A stretch of DNA of 36,058 nucleotides. It comes from an uncultured Alphaproteobacteria bacterium (GTDB lineage: Bacteria > Pseudomonadota > Alphaproteobacteria > Rhodobacterales > Rhodobacteraceae). Under the pieces are notes generated by a model, which searched no databases, was not told the origin of the DNA, and saw nothing but the letters and a program-made list of their open reading frames with translations. Positions 17,301-25,533 of this stretch are shown here, piece after piece. The first letter of the stretch is position 1, and each line of letters opens with the position of its first letter. The position numbers were made by a program, and so were the translations under genes. The stretch spans positions 1 through 36,058 of the forward strand of contig CACGMO010000021.1 in the NCBI GenBank assembly GCA_902574225.1. The letters run 5' to 3'.

Positions 17301-18329
17301 ATGTATAACAAAGAAGATCTGGAAACCTGTTACGAAATAATTAAAAAGGGATCCCACTCTTTTTATGCTGCTTCACAAATTCTTCCCAAAAAAGTACGCG
17401 ACTCTGCAATTGTTTTGTATTCATTTTGTCGAATTGTCGACGATGCAATTGATGATAGTCAGGCAAAATTGCTATCTCTAAAAAAGCTTTTTGTCAGACT
17501 TGAAAAAGTCTATTTGGGAAAACCTGAAAATCATGCCTCCGATAGATGTTTTGCAGAACTTGTTAGGTTTTATGAAATGCCAAAGGCACTCCCGATGGCT
17601 TTATTAGAGGGAATGCAATGGGACGCTGAAGGGAGAAGGTATAAATCTCTTTCAGAGTTACGCTCTTATTGTGCACGCGTTGCATCAACAGTCGGCGTAA
17701 TGATGTGTGTCCTAATGCGAGTAAGAGATAAAGATATATTAGCACGTGCTTGTGATCTAGGTGTGGCTATGCAACTTACTAACATTGTGAGAGACATAGG
17801 CGAAGATGCAAGAAGTAACCGTATATACATTCCTACTGATTGGCTGAAGGAAAAAAATATAGATTTGAAACATTTTCTGACAAGCCCTAAACCTTCCAAA
17901 GAGTTAGCTTCAATCGCAAAACGTTTATTAGAAGAAGCGAGACGATTATATAAGCGTTCAGAATCGGGTCTTTTTGGCCTCCCAACTTCCTGTCAGCCAG
18001 GAATATATGCAGCCCGCTACATTTATGAAGGTATCGGAGCACATATTGAGTCTGTTCAATACGATAGCATTAACCAGAGAGCGATAACCTCAAAATCTGA
18101 AAAGATAACTTTGCTTGCTTTTTCTTTTTTAAAAACTCTTAGTTCTAAAATTTTGCCAGTTTCAGCTGTTGTACATGCTCCCGCTTTAAGAGAAGTGAAA
18201 TTTCTTGTAAATAGCGCACAGAAGAAAAATCATGGCAATGATATGGTTCTTTTTTCTGGCAAAAGATTGATGGACGTTTTAATGGAGCTTGAAAAAAATG
18301 ATAAGAAAAGCATTTATTTATCAACATAG
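17301..18329 (+). CDS. crtB: Phytoene synthase CrtB
   Basis: This 342-residue enzyme condenses two geranylgeranyl diphosphates to phytoene, the first carotenoid-specific step. The two Asp-rich Mg-binding motifs are DDAIDD at 47-52 and DIGEDA at 165-170. The latter lies in NIVRDIGEDARSNRIYIP, typical of squalene/phytoene synthases. It follows crtI after 4 bases and precedes tspO by 12 bases, so the three form an operon. Length is normal. The substrate comes from CrtE, encoded 3 kb downstream. Confidence 0.95.
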   Translation: MYNKEDLETCYEIIKKGSHSFYAASQILPKKVRDSAIVLYSFCRIVDDAIDDSQAKLLSLKKLFVRLEKVYLGKPENHASDRCFAELVRFYEMPKALPMALLEGMQWDAEGRRYKSLSELRSYCARVASTVGVMMCVLMRVRDKDILARACDLGVAMQLTNIVRDIGEDARSNRIYIPTDWLKEKNIDLKHFLTSPKPSKELASIAKRLLEEARRLYKRSESGLFGLPTSCQPGIYAARYIYEGIGAHIESVQYDSINQRAITSKSEKITLLAFSFLKTLSSKILPVSAVVHAPALREVKFLVNSAQKKNHGNDMVLFSGKRLMDVLMELEKNDKKSIYLST

Positions 18330-18341
18330 AGAATTGGAGTT

Positions 18342-18806
18342 ATGACAGAGTCGATATTCATTTTTTTGCTAGGTTTTTTGGCGTGTCTCGCAGCTGGGTC
18401 TACCGGTTCTTTATTCCCAACAGGAGACTGGTATAAATCCCTTAACAAACCTAGTTGGACACCTCCAGATTGGGTTTTTCCTATTGCATGGTTATATTTA
18501 TATATAGCCATGTCATATTCTTTAGTTAGAGTTTACGGAGCTCCTAACAATGACTTATTATTGATTTTTTGGGCTCTTCAACTTGTATTCAATACTTTAT
18601 GGACTCCCGTATTCTTTGGACTCCACAGGATAAAGTTAGGTTTTATAATTCTACTATGCCTTTGGGTTTCGGTTATTATCATGGTTGTCCTAGCTTTTTA
18701 TACTGATTTAATAGCAGGTCTTCTACTTACTCCTTATATAGTTTGGGGTTCCTACGCAGGGGTATTAAATTTTTCTATTATTCAATTGAATAAGGAGAAT
18801 TCCTAA
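18342..18806 (+). CDS. tspO: Tryptophan-rich sensory protein TspO
   Basis: This is a 154-residue membrane protein with five hydrophobic helices. The family motif WYKSLNKPSWTPPDWVFPIAW is split across about residues 30-50, and the later WALQLVFNTLWTPVFFG matches the TspO/PBR fold. It binds porphyrins; in Rhodobacter sphaeroides, TspO in the outer membrane negatively modulates photosynthesis-gene expression under oxygen. GGAG lies 4 bases before the ATG. The gene ends by overlapping the convergent crtC stop by 4 bases, the same arrangement as in Rhodobacter clusters. Confidence 0.93.
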   Translation: MTESIFIFLLGFLACLAAGSTGSLFPTGDWYKSLNKPSWTPPDWVFPIAWLYLYIAMSYSLVRVYGAPNNDLLLIFWALQLVFNTLWTPVFFGLHRIKLGFIILLCLWVSVIIMVVLAFYTDLIAGLLLTPYIVWGSYAGVLNFSIIQLNKENS

Positions 18807-19702
18807 AAAATTCGAGGTATCTTTGCGCATAGCAAAGGTTTTATCAGTGGGTTTGTAAACCTTTTCATATCCAAGGTTTCATGAACTCCAGTAGTTTTTT
18901 CTTTATCAATTTGGGTAACTAACTCACTTCTGGAATAAAATGGTGCATCCAGCAATGCCCGGCTTTGATAGGGTGAAAATTCCCTATCCGATCTGGCAAC
19001 CCGTTTAATGAGCCACTTTGTTTTTGATATAGGTTTAAGAGGAGGTGCTTCTACCTCTTCAACTGAGCCATTTTTATTAAAGCGCAGTGCTATGTTGGTA
19101 CTGCTGCCGTCAACTAGATCAGCGTCGTAAAATGTGAGGCATTTATCTTTAAAAGGTAGACGACTCCAGGTCCAATAATTGAAATCTTGTTCTAGTGCCC
19201 TTGTTCCAAAATTTCCATCGAGGTAAGCGTTCCCTTGCCAACTCCATCCTTTCTTATTTGTTTTAATCTCTATACGTGAAATTGGAGAGAATGGTCTCCA
19301 TATGTGTGTCCCGTCAGGTTTCAACAATACTTCCAAATCATTTACATTTTCTGGTGTAACAGTGATGCAACCTTCAATTTTATCGAAATGTGGAATTGTT
19401 ATTTCGCTAAACTCTAGAACAAGCTTCTTGCCATCCCACTCTAATTTACTGGGCCCTACCTTAAAAGAATTTTTGGTAATTTTAACATGGCGTTCCCTTC
19501 GCTCAGTCATTGTCCATCTTCCCCCTTTACCATATGTCACAATATTTATTGAACAAAAGTCATGAGGGTTTTTTCTACCAGACCAACTATACCATGGGGA
19601 GAAGACCGAACCTATGAAGGCAATAATTGAAACTGCTTTTGTGCCGTCATCTGAAAGGCCATCCATGTACCACCATCCGTACCCGTTGGGTGGGATATTC
19701 AG
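18803..19702 (-). CDS. crtC: Hydroxyneurosporene synthase CrtC (start uncertain, apparent CTG)
   Basis: CrtC hydrates the 1,2 end of neurosporene or lycopene. The family core PPNGYGWWYMDGLSDDG, IIAFIGSVFSPWYSW and WSWQGNAYLDGNFG is clear. The frame is open back to an ATG at 20002, but the added 100 residues are the shadow of crtD and show no CrtC similarity. Between crtD's end and the conserved motif there is no ATG, GTG or TTG in frame. A CTG at 19700-19702 overlaps the crtD stop as CTGA, mimicking an ATGA coupling junction, and gives 299 residues. The next ATG (19664-19666) cuts the GYGWWYMD motif. The product is sure; the start is not. Confidence 0.82.
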   Translation of the reverse strand: MNIPPNGYGWWYMDGLSDDGTKAVSIIAFIGSVFSPWYSWSGRKNPHDFCSINIVTYGKGGRWTMTERRERHVKITKNSFKVGPSKLEWDGKKLVLEFSEITIPHFDKIEGCITVTPENVNDLEVLLKPDGTHIWRPFSPISRIEIKTNKKGWSWQGNAYLDGNFGTRALEQDFNYWTWSRLPFKDKCLTFYDADLVDGSSTNIALRFNKNGSVEEVEAPPLKPISKTKWLIKRVARSDREFSPYQSRALLDAPFYSRSELVTQIDKEKTTGVHETLDMKRFTNPLIKPLLCAKIPRIF

Positions 19703-21186
19703 ATCAAAACAAGGTCCCGTTTTATCATTTCTGCCGCATGCTTGCCTGATAGAGCTGCCATTGGCAAACCCGGTCCTGGATGAGTTCCCCCTCCCGCCAG
19801 ATAAAGGCCCCTTATTTTTGTTTTTGTGGAGGGTCTTTGGAAGGTTGAAAGTAGTCTCTCGGGGCTCAGCCCGTAGATTGATCCGTCCGCGCCCGGTGCT
19901 AGTTTTTCGAATGCTCTCGGAGTTGCCAGATTGTGTGAATTCGGTTTGTTTTTGAAGTATATTCCCATTTTGCTGAGTTTTTGAAATGTTCTTTCTTTGC
20001 ATAAATCATACTCCTTGGTAGCAGTAATTTTGTTTTGAGTGAGTGAGGGCGCGTTGATGATTATCTCAAAGCGATTTTTTGAGCGACTTTTTAAGCCCTT
20101 TTCTTGCTTGCATATATATAAAGTGGGGTCTTTAGCTATTTGTCCGGCTGATATACTATCAAATTCATTCTTATAGTTCTCATTAAAAAAGACATTGTGG
20201 TGGGCTAGTTCCACCCCCGTAGTTTCAGAAGCAAATGACCAAACATAGGCAGATAAAGATCGTGGTTCAGTGGCTGTTTTTTTCATTATATTTTTTAAGT
20301 TACTACCCAAATTACCTTCTCTAAAGTTTCGTGGATCTCCATTAAACAATACAGTTTTGGATTGGTACCTTTGTCCATCATTGAGATCTACGCTACACAC
20401 CTTGTTATCTTTAATATTAATTTTAGTAACAGACTTATTGAAAATGAACTTAACACCATTTTCTGTAGATAATTGTTTCAATTTATTCGCTAGACTATGA
20501 AGACCTCCTCTTACGCGCCATACTCCCAGAAACTCAACATACCATATGAGTTGTAGCAGGGATGGAGAATTGAAAGGCGAACCCCCAACATATGTCGCAT
20601 ATCTTCCAAAAAGTTGTCTGAGCTTAGGTTCGCTGAAATATCTTTCTAGCTTGCTCCAGTAGTCGGTTGGGAAGCCCAAAATGTTAATTAATCGAGGAAT
20701 ACTTTTTAAAAAATCTTTTTTTATGAAAAAGCTCCCAGGGTAGTCATTTCTTAACAACGTGTTATTAAAAGCAAAAAAAAGGGTCTCACAATCTCCATGA
20801 AATTTGTCAAATTCAGCTGCTGATTTTTTCCCAAATACTTGCTCTATTGAAAAAAGATTTTTTTCATGGGTTGAGAAAAGATCTAAACATTTTCCATCGG
20901 GCCAGTAATGTCTGGCTAATACCTCTTCTTTATACAAATCTAATTCCTTAAAAATATTTAGATTTGCTTGAGTGAATATTTCCTGAAAAACGTCAATTAA
21001 TGTCAAAACTGTAGGCCCTGCATCAATAGGACCCTCTTGACTTGAAAAGGCTCTTAACTTTCCTCCAGGGTATCCATTTCTTTCAACAACAGTTACTTTT
21101 AATCCCTTTTGGGAAAGCAAAAGGGCAGAAACAAGCCCACCAATTCCTGCGCCTACAATGATTATATGTTCGTTTTCTTTTTTCAT
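19699..21186 (-). CDS. crtD: Methoxyneurosporene (1-hydroxycarotenoid 3,4-) desaturase CrtD
   Basis: This is a 495-residue FAD-dependent desaturase of the CrtI family. The nucleotide-binding motif IIIVGAGIGGLVSALLL is at 8-24, with VVERNGYPGGKLRAF following. The C-terminus has LYLAGGGTHPGPGLPMA. CrtD adds the 3,4 double bond to 1-hydroxy (or methoxy) carotenoids in the spheroidene pathway. The paired crtD-crtC order distinguishes it from CrtI. It is transcribed leftward from the region shared with crtE, where a PpsR palindrome lies. It ends overlapping the presumed crtC start. Confidence 0.92.
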   Translation of the reverse strand: MKKENEHIIIVGAGIGGLVSALLLSQKGLKVTVVERNGYPGGKLRAFSSQEGPIDAGPTVLTLIDVFQEIFTQANLNIFKELDLYKEEVLARHYWPDGKCLDLFSTHEKNLFSIEQVFGKKSAAEFDKFHGDCETLFFAFNNTLLRNDYPGSFFIKKDFLKSIPRLINILGFPTDYWSKLERYFSEPKLRQLFGRYATYVGGSPFNSPSLLQLIWYVEFLGVWRVRGGLHSLANKLKQLSTENGVKFIFNKSVTKINIKDNKVCSVDLNDGQRYQSKTVLFNGDPRNFREGNLGSNLKNIMKKTATEPRSLSAYVWSFASETTGVELAHHNVFFNENYKNEFDSISAGQIAKDPTLYICKQEKGLKSRSKNRFEIIINAPSLTQNKITATKEYDLCKERTFQKLSKMGIYFKNKPNSHNLATPRAFEKLAPGADGSIYGLSPERLLSTFQRPSTKTKIRGLYLAGGGTHPGPGLPMAALSGKHAAEMIKRDLVLI

Positions 21187-21217
21187 AAAAGGTATTTTAT
21201 TGACTTATTTTAAAAAG

Positions 21218-21235
21218 TGTCCAAAATTATTTACA
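21218..21235. promoter_or_regulatory. PpsR/CrtJ-type operator between crtD and crtE
   Basis: TGTCCAAAATTATTTACA is a TGT-N12-ACA match in the 90-base region between divergent crtD and crtE. It overlaps the -35 of the candidate crtE promoter, consistent with repression. A single six-base match is expected by chance several times in this AT-rich window, so position is the main support. Confidence 0.6.
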
Positions 21236-21257
21236 TAAATTTCCTATGATGTCTAAT
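21230..21257 (+). promoter_or_regulatory. Candidate sigma-70-like promoter of crtEF
   Basis: TTTACA (21230-21235), a 16-base spacer, and TCTAAT (21252-21257) precede crtE. Transcription would start about 13 bases before the ATG, just in front of the AGGA ribosome site, leaving a very short leader. Confidence 0.4.
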
Positions 21258-21276
21258 TTTTACCACAGGAATAGAT

Positions 21277-22137
21277 ATGAAAGAAAAGTTAGAAGAGGCA
21301 CTGAAAAAGGCAATTAAGAAGGCGAGCAGATCGCCTGCCCCTCCAAAATTGGCTGCGGCGATGGATTATGCAATCTTTCCAGGCGGTGCTAGAGTACGGC
21401 CCCAGCTTAGCCTCGCTGTTTCCAATGCGTGTGGGTTAGATAATTTTGATCTTTCAATGGCTTCTGCGGTTTCAGTCGAGATGATGCATTGCGCTAGTCT
21501 AGTGCATGATGATTTGCCAGCATTTGATAATGCGGAGGTTAGGCGGGGTAAGCCTACTGTTCATAAGGCCTTTGATGAGCCTTTAGCTGTTTTATGTGGC
21601 GACTCTTTAATTATCTTAGCAATTCAGGTGCTAGCTGCTAACGGTTTGAGCGCTCCCAAAAGGCTTGGTAAGTTAATAAATGTTTTAACAACGTCAACGG
21701 GTATGCCTTACGGTATCTGTTCAGGTCAAGGTTGGGAAAGTGAAAAAACTATTGATCTTAGTTCATATCATAAACTCAAAACGGCTTCATTGTTCGTAGC
21801 GGCTACTAAAATGGGGGCAATTTCCGCTGGAGAGGATCCAGAACCATGGGCAGAACTTGGGCAGAGAATAGGTGAGGCATTTCAAGTTGCTGATGATTTA
21901 AAGGACTTTTCTGACTCTCAAAAAAGTGGTAAATCGAATAACAGAGATAAGGAAAATGAGCGCCCGAACGCTGTTTTAAAGCTGGGAGAGCAAGGTGCGA
22001 TTAAAAGGCTTCAAGATATTTTGGCGGGAGCTATAGCTTCTATTCCCTCGTGCCCTGGTGAAGTTGAATTGATTAAAATCGTCAGAAGTCAGGCAGAACG
22101 TCTAACCCCAGTAGAGCCTCTTCAAAAGACTTTGTAA
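21277..22137 (+). CDS. crtE: Geranylgeranyl diphosphate synthase CrtE
   Basis: This 286-residue trans-prenyltransferase makes C20 geranylgeranyl diphosphate from IPP and DMAPP-derived allylic units. It feeds both carotenoids and the bacteriochlorophyll tail. The first Asp-rich motif is DDLPAFD at 78-84, with the six-residue form usual in bacteria. The second is DDLKD at 206-210, and GGARVRP near 37 binds diphosphate. An AGGA ribosome site precedes the ATG. It is the first gene of crtE-crtF under the intergenic PpsR-type operator. The supply enzymes Dxs and Idi lie in the same cluster. Confidence 0.94.
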   Translation: MKEKLEEALKKAIKKASRSPAPPKLAAAMDYAIFPGGARVRPQLSLAVSNACGLDNFDLSMASAVSVEMMHCASLVHDDLPAFDNAEVRRGKPTVHKAFDEPLAVLCGDSLIILAIQVLAANGLSAPKRLGKLINVLTTSTGMPYGICSGQGWESEKTIDLSSYHKLKTASLFVAATKMGAISAGEDPEPWAELGQRIGEAFQVADDLKDFSDSQKSGKSNNRDKENERPNAVLKLGEQGAIKRLQDILAGAIASIPSCPGEVELIKIVRSQAERLTPVEPLQKTL

Positions 22138-22180
22138 GCCACTTATATGTTTAACAGGTGTTTAAGACTGTTCCGATCGG

Positions 22181-23311
22181 ATGATTTTGAAAGAAAAAAT
22201 TAATTCGCTTTATATAAGCTATTACCGATTGAAGGTTAATGTCTTTTCATCAACCAAAGTGCATGAAGCTATCGCTAAAGTTCCAATTCTTAGGGCCCTC
22301 ATCAGTTATGAGGGCAATAAGATTCATGAGGTTATGTCAGGTTTTGTCTATTCACAAATACTCCATTTATTGATCAATTTGGATATCTTTCAATTTCTTA
22401 AAAAAGAAGGGCGATCTCTGGATGAAGTTAGCCAATTTCTGGAGATTGCGAATGAAAGGTCTTTGTTGTTACTGCGTGGTGGATGTGCTTTAAACTTGAT
22501 TTGCCACAAAAGAAATAAATACTGGCTAACAAGGTTAGGCGCGCAAATAGTTGGAGTTCCTGGTCTAATGGATATGATCCAACATAATCAAATTTTATAT
22601 CGAGATCTCATAGATCCAGTCAAGATATTGTACGGGAGGACCGAAACAGAGCTGGGTCAATTTTGGCCCTATGTTAGAAAAGAAGCAAAAAAAAAGAATA
22701 TTTCCACTAAGGTGTCTTCCGAATACAGTAAGCTCATGCAAACTTCCCAAAGGTTGGTTTCGGAGCAAACTTTGCAGGCATATAGCTTTAAAGGTGTCAA
22801 AAGAATTCTAGACATTGGCGGTGGCACTGGCGCATTTTTATTAGCGGTAAAGAGCAAGTATCCTAGTATCGAAGCTACTGTTTTTGACTTGCCTAATGTA
22901 ATAAATGTTGCAAAGAACAATCACCAAAAAATTGATGATATAGTAGGGGTCTTGAATTTTTGTCCTGGTGATTTTTTAAAAGATGATATTCCTTCGAATC
23001 AAGATGTTATAAGCTTAGTAAGGGTTTTGTATGATCATGAAGACAGCACTGTAGAGTTGTTGCTAAAACGAATCTACGAGGCTCTTCCGAAAGGTGGTTC
23101 TTTGTTAATAACAGAGCCAATGTCCGGTGGAAGCAAGCCGATGCGTTCCAGTGATTGCTATTTTTCATTTTATACTATGGCAATGACAACCGGAAAAGTG
23201 CGCTCTTTTGAGGAGCATAAGGCGATTCTTCTCAGGACTGGCTTTTCAAATATTGTTAAGCATGTAGTAAGTGCGCCGTTCATTACCCAAGTTATGAGTG
23301 CAAAAAAGTAG
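22181..23311 (+). CDS. crtF: Demethylspheroidene O-methyltransferase CrtF
   Basis: This is a 376-residue S-adenosylmethionine-dependent O-methyltransferase. It has an N-terminal winged-helix dimerisation region (about 45-125) and the SAM-binding motif LDIGGGTGAF at 210-219. LLITEPMSGG near 302 is typical of the hydroxyindole-O-methyltransferase-like family. It methylates the 1-hydroxy group of demethylspheroidene or hydroxyneurosporene. It follows crtE by 43 bases on the same strand. The start ATG has only a weak ribosome site. Confidence 0.92.
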   Translation: MILKEKINSLYISYYRLKVNVFSSTKVHEAIAKVPILRALISYEGNKIHEVMSGFVYSQILHLLINLDIFQFLKKEGRSLDEVSQFLEIANERSLLLLRGGCALNLICHKRNKYWLTRLGAQIVGVPGLMDMIQHNQILYRDLIDPVKILYGRTETELGQFWPYVRKEAKKKNISTKVSSEYSKLMQTSQRLVSEQTLQAYSFKGVKRILDIGGGTGAFLLAVKSKYPSIEATVFDLPNVINVAKNNHQKIDDIVGVLNFCPGDFLKDDIPSNQDVISLVRVLYDHEDSTVELLLKRIYEALPKGGSLLITEPMSGGSKPMRSSDCYFSFYTMAMTTGKVRSFEEHKAILLRTGFSNIVKHVVSAPFITQVMSAKK

Positions 23312-23323
23312 TTTTTTTTTTGC
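23299..23323. terminator. A/T-stem hairpin at the end of crtF
   Basis: TGCAAAAAA (23299-23307) and TTTTTTGCA (23315-23323) form a 9-bp stem, with ten consecutive T in the right half and loop, overlapping the crtF stop. It could end the crtEF transcript ahead of the bchC promoter, but the stem is nearly all A-T, so strength is doubtful. Confidence 0.35.
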
Positions 23324-23335
23324 ATAAAAGCCATA

Positions 23336-23353
23336 TGTCAGAAATTTATTACA
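23336..23353. promoter_or_regulatory. PpsR/CrtJ-type operator 1 upstream of bchC
   Basis: TGTCAGAAATTTATTACA matches TGT-N12-ACA. It lies 5 bases before a second such site, a tandem arrangement like that reported for the Rhodobacter bchC promoter, where CrtJ/PpsR binds cooperatively. Confidence 0.75.
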
Positions 23354-23358
23354 GTTTT

Positions 23359-23376
23359 TGTCTAAATTTATTGACA
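23359..23376. promoter_or_regulatory. PpsR/CrtJ-type operator 2 upstream of bchC
   Basis: TGTCTAAATTTATTGACA matches TGT-N12-ACA with symmetric TGTC/GACA ends. Its last six bases are the TTGACA -35 of the bchC promoter, so occupancy would exclude polymerase. Confidence 0.8.
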
Positions 23377-23399
23377 TTCATTTTTGAGTTGGCTTTAAT
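23371..23399 (+). promoter_or_regulatory. Sigma-70-like promoter of the bchCXYZ-puf superoperon
   Basis: A perfect TTGACA (23371-23376), a 17-base spacer and TTTAAT (23394-23399) form the best promoter I see in the cluster. The start would be near 23406, leaving a leader of about 150 bases before bchC. In Rhodobacter, transcripts from this promoter read through bchCXYZ into the puf genes. Confidence 0.65.
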
Positions 23400-23435
23400 T
23401 ATGGGATATTTACGTAAATAAAGGGGAACAGCTTT

Positions 23436-23567
23436 TTGATTGGGTATGTAAGAAAGCTTGACAATAAAATCGGTTTAACAAGGGGGACCATAGGTTTCCA
23501 CTTAGTTTCTGTCTCGTTAATTCATGAAAATCACAATAATTGTCATTATTTAATATGGAAACATTAG
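23436..23567 (+). CDS. Possible 43-codon leader ORF overlapping bchC start
   Basis: A TTG at 23436 follows AAGGGGA (23421-23427) by 8 bases and opens 43 codons (LIGYVRKLDNKIGLTRGTIG and onward), ending at TAG 23565-23567. That is 10 bases inside bchC in another frame. bchC itself has no visible ribosome site. If the ORF is translated, ribosomes stopping there could restart at the bchC ATG just behind. No family is recognised and codon use is not distinctive, so this is a hypothesis. Confidence 0.2.
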   Translation: MIGYVRKLDNKIGLTRGTIGFHLVSVSLIHENHNNCHYLIWKH

Positions 23568-24496
23568 CAATAGTCATTGATAACCCAGGTAAATTGGACC
23601 TGCGTAAAGTTGCCCTTAGGGAACCAATTACAGGTGAGGTCATTATTGAAACTCAGTTCTCTGGGGTTTCTACAGGTACTGAACGTTTGTTTTGGAATGG
23701 TGAGATGCCATTTTTTCCTGGAATGGGTTATCCTCTAGTCCCAGGTTATGAAACGGTTGGGGTGGTAGTCGACAACAGAGCATCCAGGAAACTTAAGGTT
23801 GGCGATCATGTATTTGTCCCAGGGGCAAATTGCTATAAAAACGAAAAGGGTCTTTTCGGTGCATCTTCTAGCCTTCTTATTGCTTCCGATGAAAAGCTCA
23901 TAAAAATAGACCCTGATTTGAAAGCTCAAGGGACACTATTTGCACTGGCAGCAACTGCTAGGCACGCAATCGCAGGGCTTGGGAACAAACTTCCCTCACT
24001 TATTATTGGTCATGGTGTTTTGGGAAGGTTGCTAGCTCGATTAACAATAGCAGCTGGTGGAGAAGCCCCGATTGTATGGGAAAGTAATCCTCTTAGAGTG
24101 GGTAATGAAACAGATTACGACGTTATCAATCCGGATAATGATAATTCTTCCGATCACGAATCGATTTATGAAGCTAGTGGGGATATTAGCGTTTTGGATA
24201 AGATAATTCCAAAATTGAAAAAAAATGGCGAAATAGTTTTTGCTGGATTTTATTCATCTCCTATTTCTTTTTCCTTTCCGCCTGCTTTTATAAAAGAGGC
24301 AAGGTTTAGGATTTCGGCAGAATTTAATACTGAAGACATAAATATTACACGATCACTATTAGAAACCGGTGCTCTATCTTTAGAAGGTTTAATATCGCAT
24401 GAGAGTAATGTAAATTTCTCGAAAGCCGCTTATCGACAATCTTTTGAAGATTCAGAATGCTTGAAAATGGTTATTGATTGGAGGGATGTAGCATGA
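23555..24496 (+). CDS. bchC: BchC, 3-(1-hydroxyethyl)-bacteriochlorophyllide a dehydrogenase
   Basis: This is a 313-residue oxidoreductase of the medium-chain dehydrogenase type that oxidises the 3-hydroxyethyl group to acetyl late in bacteriochlorophyll a synthesis. SGVSTGTERLFW near 31, PLVPGYETVG near 55 and the dinucleotide fold LIIGHGVLGRLLA near 150 are family features. The frame is open to a TTG at 23540, but I chose the ATG at 23555 because BchC proteins begin at this point (M-E-T-x-A...). There is no clear Shine-Dalgarno. It is the first gene after the tandem PpsR sites and overlaps bchX by 4 bases (ATGA). Confidence 0.93.
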   Translation: METLAIVIDNPGKLDLRKVALREPITGEVIIETQFSGVSTGTERLFWNGEMPFFPGMGYPLVPGYETVGVVVDNRASRKLKVGDHVFVPGANCYKNEKGLFGASSSLLIASDEKLIKIDPDLKAQGTLFALAATARHAIAGLGNKLPSLIIGHGVLGRLLARLTIAAGGEAPIVWESNPLRVGNETDYDVINPDNDNSSDHESIYEASGDISVLDKIIPKLKKNGEIVFAGFYSSPISFSFPPAFIKEARFRISAEFNTEDINITRSLLETGALSLEGLISHESNVNFSKAAYRQSFEDSECLKMVIDWRDVA

Positions 24497-25515
24497 GCTT
24501 AGATAACCCGACTCATACTTTAGATAAGAAAGACTTAGAAAAACACCACAAGGACCTTCGAGAAGAAGCAAATCAACCTATCGACGAAGTTCCAGTTGGT
24601 GAGCCAACAAAAAAAACTCAGATAATAGCGATCTACGGTAAAGGAGGCATCGGTAAAAGTTTCACTCTTGCAAATCTTAGTCATATGATGGCAGAGCAAG
24701 GAAAAAGGGTTCTACTGATAGGATGTGACCCAAAATCTGATACAACTTCTCTCTTATTCGGGGGAAAGGCTTGCCCAACTATACTTGAAACATCGACTAA
24801 TAAGAAACTTGCTGGCGAAGAAGTCACCATTGGAGATGTGTGTTTTAAAAGAAATGGCGTATTTGCGATGGAACTCGGTGGGCCAGAAGTGGGAAGAGGA
24901 TGTGGAGGACGCGGCATAATCCATGGCTTTGAGCTATTGGAAAAGTTAGGGTTTCACGATTGGGATTTTGATTACGTATTATTGGATTTTTTGGGTGATG
25001 TAGTTTGCGGCGGATTCGGATTGCCAATAGCAAGGGATATGGCTCAAAAGGTTATATTGGTAGCCTCAAATGATCTTCAATCTCTATATGTAGCAAATAA
25101 TGTTTGTTCAGCAGTGGAGTATTTCAGGAAACTAGGTGGAAACGTCGGTGTGGCAGGCTTAGTAATTAACAAAGACGATGGGTCGGGTGAAGCGGCAGCT
25201 TTTGCTGAGACGGTAAAAATACCTATTCTTGCAAGTATACCTCAAGATGATGATCTGAGAAAGAAGTCCGCAAATTATCATATTGTTGGAACAAAAGAGT
25301 CGCAGTGGGGAGACTTGTTTGCTGAACTAGGAACAAATACAGCTGAGGCTCCACCACTTAGACCAAAGCCGCTTGACCAAGATGGTCTTCTCAATTTGTT
25401 TGCAGCTAGTGAGACAGGAGCTGACTTTGTGTTGCAACCAGCTACTGATGCTGACATGAGAGGAAAATTTGCGAAACCCAAAGAGTCGTTAGAAGTTGTA
25501 TATGACGAAGTGTAA
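24493..25515 (+). CDS. bchX: Chlorophyllide reductase iron protein BchX
   Basis: This 340-residue NifH/BchL-like ATPase donates electrons to BchY/BchZ for reduction of ring B, making the bacteriochlorin. The P-loop is YGKGGIGKS at 48-56. The two cysteines expected to ligate the shared 4Fe-4S cluster of the homodimer are Cys137 (RGCGGRG) and Cys172 (DVVCGGFG). The long N-terminal extension before the P-loop is usual for BchX. I chose ATG 24493 because GGAGGG lies 7 bases upstream; a TTG at 24478 is in frame but without support. It overlaps bchC by 4 bases and leads into bchY after 18 bases. Confidence 0.96.
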   Translation: MSLDNPTHTLDKKDLEKHHKDLREEANQPIDEVPVGEPTKKTQIIAIYGKGGIGKSFTLANLSHMMAEQGKRVLLIGCDPKSDTTSLLFGGKACPTILETSTNKKLAGEEVTIGDVCFKRNGVFAMELGGPEVGRGCGGRGIIHGFELLEKLGFHDWDFDYVLLDFLGDVVCGGFGLPIARDMAQKVILVASNDLQSLYVANNVCSAVEYFRKLGGNVGVAGLVINKDDGSGEAAAFAETVKIPILASIPQDDDLRKKSANYHIVGTKESQWGDLFAELGTNTAEAPPLRPKPLDQDGLLNLFAASETGADFVLQPATDADMRGKFAKPKESLEVVYDEV

Positions 25516-25533
25516 AGAGAAAAATTAATAAGA

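Noticed and set aside
19703-20002. 100-residue N-terminal extension of CrtC
   Set aside because: It lies wholly in the crtD coding sequence in another frame and is rich in K, N, R and S without CrtC similarity.
23458-23486. Second TTGACA in the bchC leader as a promoter
   Set aside because: No -10-like hexamer at 16-18 bases; the position 17 bases on reads AGGGGG.
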